In this document: positions 61,919 through 64,000 of the stretch, in pieces | Layout: every line of letters begins with the position of its first letter | Position numbering within the stretch: position 1 is the first letter of the stretch | From: Phormidium sp. FACHB-1136 | GTDB taxonomy: Bacteria > Cyanobacteriota > Cyanobacteriia > Phormidesmidales > Phormidesmidaceae | Assembly (NCBI RefSeq): GCF_014697375.1 | Contig: NZ_JACJRS010000007.1 | Coordinates: forward strand, 28,489-92,488 | Length of the DNA: 64,000 nucleotides | Reading direction: 5' to 3' | Notes under the pieces: generated by a model | Seen by the model: only the letters and a program-made list of their open reading frames with translations | The model's database searches: none | Told to the model about the DNA's origin: nothing | Position numbers and translations under genes: made by a program

Positions 61919-62053
61919 CAAAGCTGTCAAGGTTGTAGCACACCCTAGCGGTCTTAGCGCCTCGGTGCGGCATCAAGCCAAGCTCACCCACCACTGACTT
62001 AATGGAAATCTCACGTTCGATACATCTTAATCTATCGATGGCCCCTCTCCACC

Positions 62054-62081
62054 CACCCCGTTGCGCCAGCGCCATGGGGTG
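62054..62081 (-). terminator. Hairpin after deoC
   Basis: CACCCC (62054-62059) pairs with GGGGTG (62076-62081) with further pairing possible inside (GCGC/GCGC); it directly follows the deoC stop on the minus strand. T tract absent. Confidence 0.35.
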
Positions 62082-62084
62082 AGA

Positions 62085-62780
62085 TCATCCGGTGAATGAG
62101 TCACTAGCCTGCTGTTGTTTGACGAGATCTGGCCCCCATGACGTACCGATGCGGGTGGCTCCAGCCTGGACGAGGGCGAGGGCTTGTTCGGCAGTGCGGA
62201 TGCCCCCGGAGGCTTTGACCCCGACGCGGCCCTGGGCCATTTCTGCCAACTGCTGTACGGCGGCCACGGTGGCTCCGCCCTGCCATCCGGTGCTGGTTTT
62301 GAGGAAGGCCACTCCGGCATCCATGCAGATTTCGGCGGCGAGGGAAATTTCTGAGGGGGTGAGCACCGCCGTTTCCAGGATGGCCTTGACAGGTTGTCCG
62401 GTTTCTTCGCAGATCGTGGCGATTTCTTTGTGGATGGCATCGTGCTGGCCGGATTTTAGCCAGCCGAGGTTAATCACTACATCTAGCTCCGTCGCGCCGT
62501 TTTCCACCGCTTCCTGGGCTTCGTAGAGTTTGGTCGCCGCCGTGGTTGCGCCTGTGGGGAAGCCAATCACCGTACAGATTTGCACCGGGCGCTGGTGGAG
62601 CCGTTCCCTGGCCTGCCGCACGTAGGCTGGAGCAATGCAGACCGCAGCAAACCCAAAGCGGTCGGCCTCATCGCACCACTGGGCGATTTGGTCGGGGGTG
62701 GCGGTGGGCACCAGCAGCGTATGGTCGATCAGGGGGGCCAGGTCGATGGTTTCTGCGGTAGAAAAGAGTCCTTGAACCAT
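62085..62780 (-). CDS. deoC: Deoxyribose-phosphate aldolase
   Basis: Class I aldolase splitting 2-deoxyribose 5-phosphate into glyceraldehyde 3-phosphate and acetaldehyde. The Schiff-base lysine is in [10 protein letters not shown] and the second lysine in [26 protein letters not shown] carries the general acid. 231 aa is typical. ATG at 62780 has GGAG eight bases upstream. No other nucleoside-catabolism gene is adjacent, though the predicted 5-methylcytosine deaminase at 46 kb works on a related salvage route. Confidence 0.95.
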   Translation of the reverse strand: MVQGLFSTAETIDLAPLIDHTLLVPTATPDQIAQWCDEADRFGFAAVCIAPAYVRQARERLHQRPVQICTVIGFPTGATTAATKLYEAQEAVENGATELDVVINLGWLKSGQHDAIHKEIATICEETGQPVKAILETAVLTPSEISLAAEICMDAGVAFLKTSTGWQGGATVAAVQQLAEMAQGRVGVKASGGIRTAEQALALVQAGATRIGTSWGPDLVKQQQASDSFTG

Positions 62781-62974
62781 GGGGATGTCTCCGTGGGGTG
62801 ATACGCGCCTACTTGGGTGATCCTACATGGACACGGAGAGCCGCCCATGGACATCGTGCAGATTGCGACTGAATTATGATAGAGGTCAATGCTGCGATAT
62901 TTCTTGGCAAGTTTGCGAAGGTTTCGGTTAAAGGTAGGCGAGGCTTCAACTTGAACGCTGGGCTGGTCAGTCAT
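62729..62974 (-). pseudogene. Truncated RelE-like toxin
   Basis: The start QVEASPTFNRNLRKLAKKYRSI is that of a RelE/ParE-type toxin, but after about 29 residues the frame passes into unrelated sequence overlapping the deoC leader, and the catalytic C-terminal strands are missing. Overlap with the antitoxin stop (8 nt) is the usual antitoxin-toxin arrangement. Probably inactive. Confidence 0.6.
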
Positions 62975-63188
62975 TTTCTAGACCTTCCCATAGTTGTGAG
63001 ACAGGAATGGTTTGGCCTGTCATGGCTTCGTGCCAAGCTTGCTTGAAGTCTCCCAATAGGTCTGCTTGCGAAGGTTCGTCATCATCGGTTGTCTCTGGAA
63101 TTAAGACGATAACCTCTACACGACTATTTCTGTCGAGAACGAGAGGTTGATCTAAAGTGAGCTGTCCTTGCTCGTCAATTGTTCCCAT
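62967..63188 (-). CDS. Antitoxin-like protein of a decayed type II module
   Basis: 73-aa acidic protein with an AbrB-like short start (GTIDEQGQLTLDQPLVLDRN) and a C-terminal segment (DFKQAWHEAMTGQTIPVSQLW) resembling cyanobacterial antitoxins that pair with RelE toxins. ATG at 63188. Its 3' end overlaps the truncated toxin. With the toxin broken it may be a relic or may still neutralise a toxin coded elsewhere. Confidence 0.65.
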   Translation of the reverse strand: MGTIDEQGQLTLDQPLVLDRNSRVEVIVLIPETTDDDEPSQADLLGDFKQAWHEAMTGQTIPVSQLWEGLEND

Positions 63189-63352
63189 AACTTTTTAATG
63201 CTTTCATATTTACTCCGCTATGGTTTTAGTTGTTATTTTCAATCAGAGCCCAAGCCAGTTTTAGCTTTTCAATAATTGAGACAGTGATGAATAGATGGAA
63301 GGAAAACAGATAAGGCCGCATGGATTTCCAGGTATCATTATACCTGTCTAAG

Positions 63353-63577
63353 TTATTCTTCAAATTGAGACATCAACCTGATTTCCTCGTCAGTTATATC
63401 GTCTCTACCAACTAACCCGTAATGGCGCTCATCAACGACTGACAGATGAAAAATATCATCACTTTCTTCGATTTCTAACTCTAAAATAGCTACCTCATGT
63501 TCAGATAGAAATTGTAATGCAACAGGTTTACAAATTGCATTCGGATAGCGATGCTTGCAAAACTCTACGTCTTGCAT
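63353..63577 (-). CDS. Small acidic hypothetical protein
   Basis: 74 aa, Glu/Asp-rich (LELEIEESDDIFHLSVVDE, DDITDEEIRLMSQFEE); no recognisable domain. ATG at 63577 is preferred to GTG at 63586. The IS630-like left end begins about 10 bp upstream of the start, so its promoter may have been cut away. GC is low here, consistent with acquired DNA. Confidence 0.5.
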   Translation of the reverse strand: MQDVEFCKHRYPNAICKPVALQFLSEHEVAILELEIEESDDIFHLSVVDERHYGLVGRDDITDEEIRLMSQFEE

Positions 63578-63797
63578 GACTTGCACTAGGGCACCTCGAA
63601 AAATACTGAAGACACTGTCTCACAATGAGACTCACGCCGAAATCCAGACTCCTGAAATATTTGCTAATAGTCCAATATTTGATCATTAGTATTTTGATTC
63701 TTAAAGAGATAGTCGATAGACACAAAAAGATGAGATCATAGACAGTATAAATTACTCACTTCTCATCAGGGCTAAGCTGTTAGTCATCTAGACTGCG

Positions 63798-63803
63798 TAT
63801 AAT
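63798..63803 (+). promoter_or_regulatory. Candidate -10 box of the transposase gene
   Basis: TATAAT, perfect consensus, 23 bp before the transposase ATG; no good -35 at 17 bp. Confidence 0.4.
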
Positions 63804-63826
63804 ACATTAAAATTATGGAATAAGCC

Positions 63827-64000
63827 ATGGGAGTCAGAAACTATCTAACGTCAGAGGAAAAGCAAGAGCTTCAGAAGCAGTTGAAGTTCCATGAACACCC
63901 TGACATTCGAGAGCGCATTCTAATACTACTACTGCGCAATGACGGCAGGACTCAACAAGAGATCGCGAACTTAATCGGATGCTCCTTGCGGAAGGTGGCC
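63827..64000 (+). CDS. IS630-family transposase, N-terminal part
   Basis: 58 codons to the window edge. The N-terminus has a helix-turn-helix: LTSEEKQELQKQLKFHEHPD, RERILILLLRND and TQQEIANLIGCSLRKVA, the usual start of cyanobacterial IS630-type transposases, which recognise the element's ends. ATG at 63827 has GGA about eight bases upstream. The catalytic DDE domain lies beyond the window. Confidence 0.8.
   Translation, partial: MGVRNYLTSEEKQELQKQLKFHEHPDIRERILILLLRNDGRTQQEIANLIGCSLRKVA

Larger units (their letters stand above)
63589..64000 (+). mobile_element. IS630-like element, left part (runs off the window)
   Basis: The end GGGCACCTCG (63589-63598) is preceded by TA (63587-63588), the target dinucleotide used by IS630/Tc1 elements. 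It shares its first bases with the MITE at 57571. The transposase begins 238 bp further in, an unusually long leader; the true end might therefore lie closer to the gene. Confidence 0.5.

Noticed and set aside
1..64000. tRNA, rRNA, tmRNA or CRISPR array
   Set aside because: No cloverleaf with a TTCGA-type loop and no regularly spaced repeats were found in the gaps on reading.
1..64000. HIP1 octamer (GCGATCGC) abundance
   Set aside because: I did not notice any copy on reading, but an exact count needs a string search, so no claim is made.

Overview
The window is about 64 kb of chromosome from a cyanobacterium, probably a GC-rich, Leptolyngbya-like filamentous lineage; genus and species cannot be fixed from the sequence alone. 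Support for this comes from a plant-type [2Fe-2S] ferredoxin, system II cytochrome c biogenesis (CcsA), a VTE6-like DUF92 protein, a threonyl-tRNA synthetase without an N-terminal TGS domain, an RRM RNA-binding protein, and several families found mostly in cyanobacteria (DUF3318, DUF3352, DUF4327, DUF1400). Genes are dense, change strand often and mostly stand alone, so operons are short. I saw no rRNA, tRNA, CRISPR array or prophage.

Layout. 0.2-8.2 kb: a small unknown protein, an RsmB/NOP-type RNA methyltransferase, a DHH phosphoesterase, two DUF697 membrane GTPases flanking a YbjN-like protein and a lone ABC permease, then an RRM protein. 8.3-19.5 kb: recN with a possible LexA operator, an ABC1/UbiB kinase, hflX (apparently starting at AUC), ureD, DUF3318, petF, thrS and a DUF4327 protein. 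19.8-29.2 kb: a glycosyltransferase, a three-gene overlapping operon (small membrane protein, class 3 lipase, NACHT NTPase with membrane segments), a WcaF-like acetyltransferase, ccsA, DUF3352 and the DUF92 kinase-like protein. 29.5-35.3 kb: a small exported peptide, a fusion of a cNMP-binding domain, a degenerate sigma54-type AAA domain and a membrane polyferredoxin, a divergent 29-residue membrane peptide, a VanY-type carboxypeptidase, an AEC transporter and a peptidoglycan-binding protein. 35.6-46 kb: a GH13 sugar phosphorylase, an MpaB-like oxygenase, YbaB/EbfC, a low-Mr phosphotyrosine phosphatase, a DUF1400 hydrolase, SpoIIM-like and YciC-like membrane proteins, DUF547, sufE and mnmE. 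46.2-55.9 kb: a CodA-type deaminase with Cys in place of Asp314, a zinc ribbon, a transglutaminase-like protein, thrC, a second DUF1400 hydrolase, yebC and a stand-alone SLOG protein. 56-64 kb: a younger, lower-GC accessory end with an intact IS4-family element, a small MITE-like repeat, a Cache-HAMP-GGDEF cyclase, an FAD oxidoreductase, deoC, a toxin-antitoxin remnant and the left end of an IS630-family element.

Most genes are housekeeping (translation, tRNA and rRNA modification, Fe-S assembly, redox, envelope). The most noteworthy items are the lipase-NACHT operon, the polyferredoxin fusion with its neighbouring micropeptide, the predicted 5-methylcytosine deaminase, the AUC start of hflX, the possible LexA boxes at recN, and the mobile-element scars near the right edge. 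Family assignments were made by reading motifs, without any database search; start sites were chosen from ribosome-binding sites and remembered homologues.
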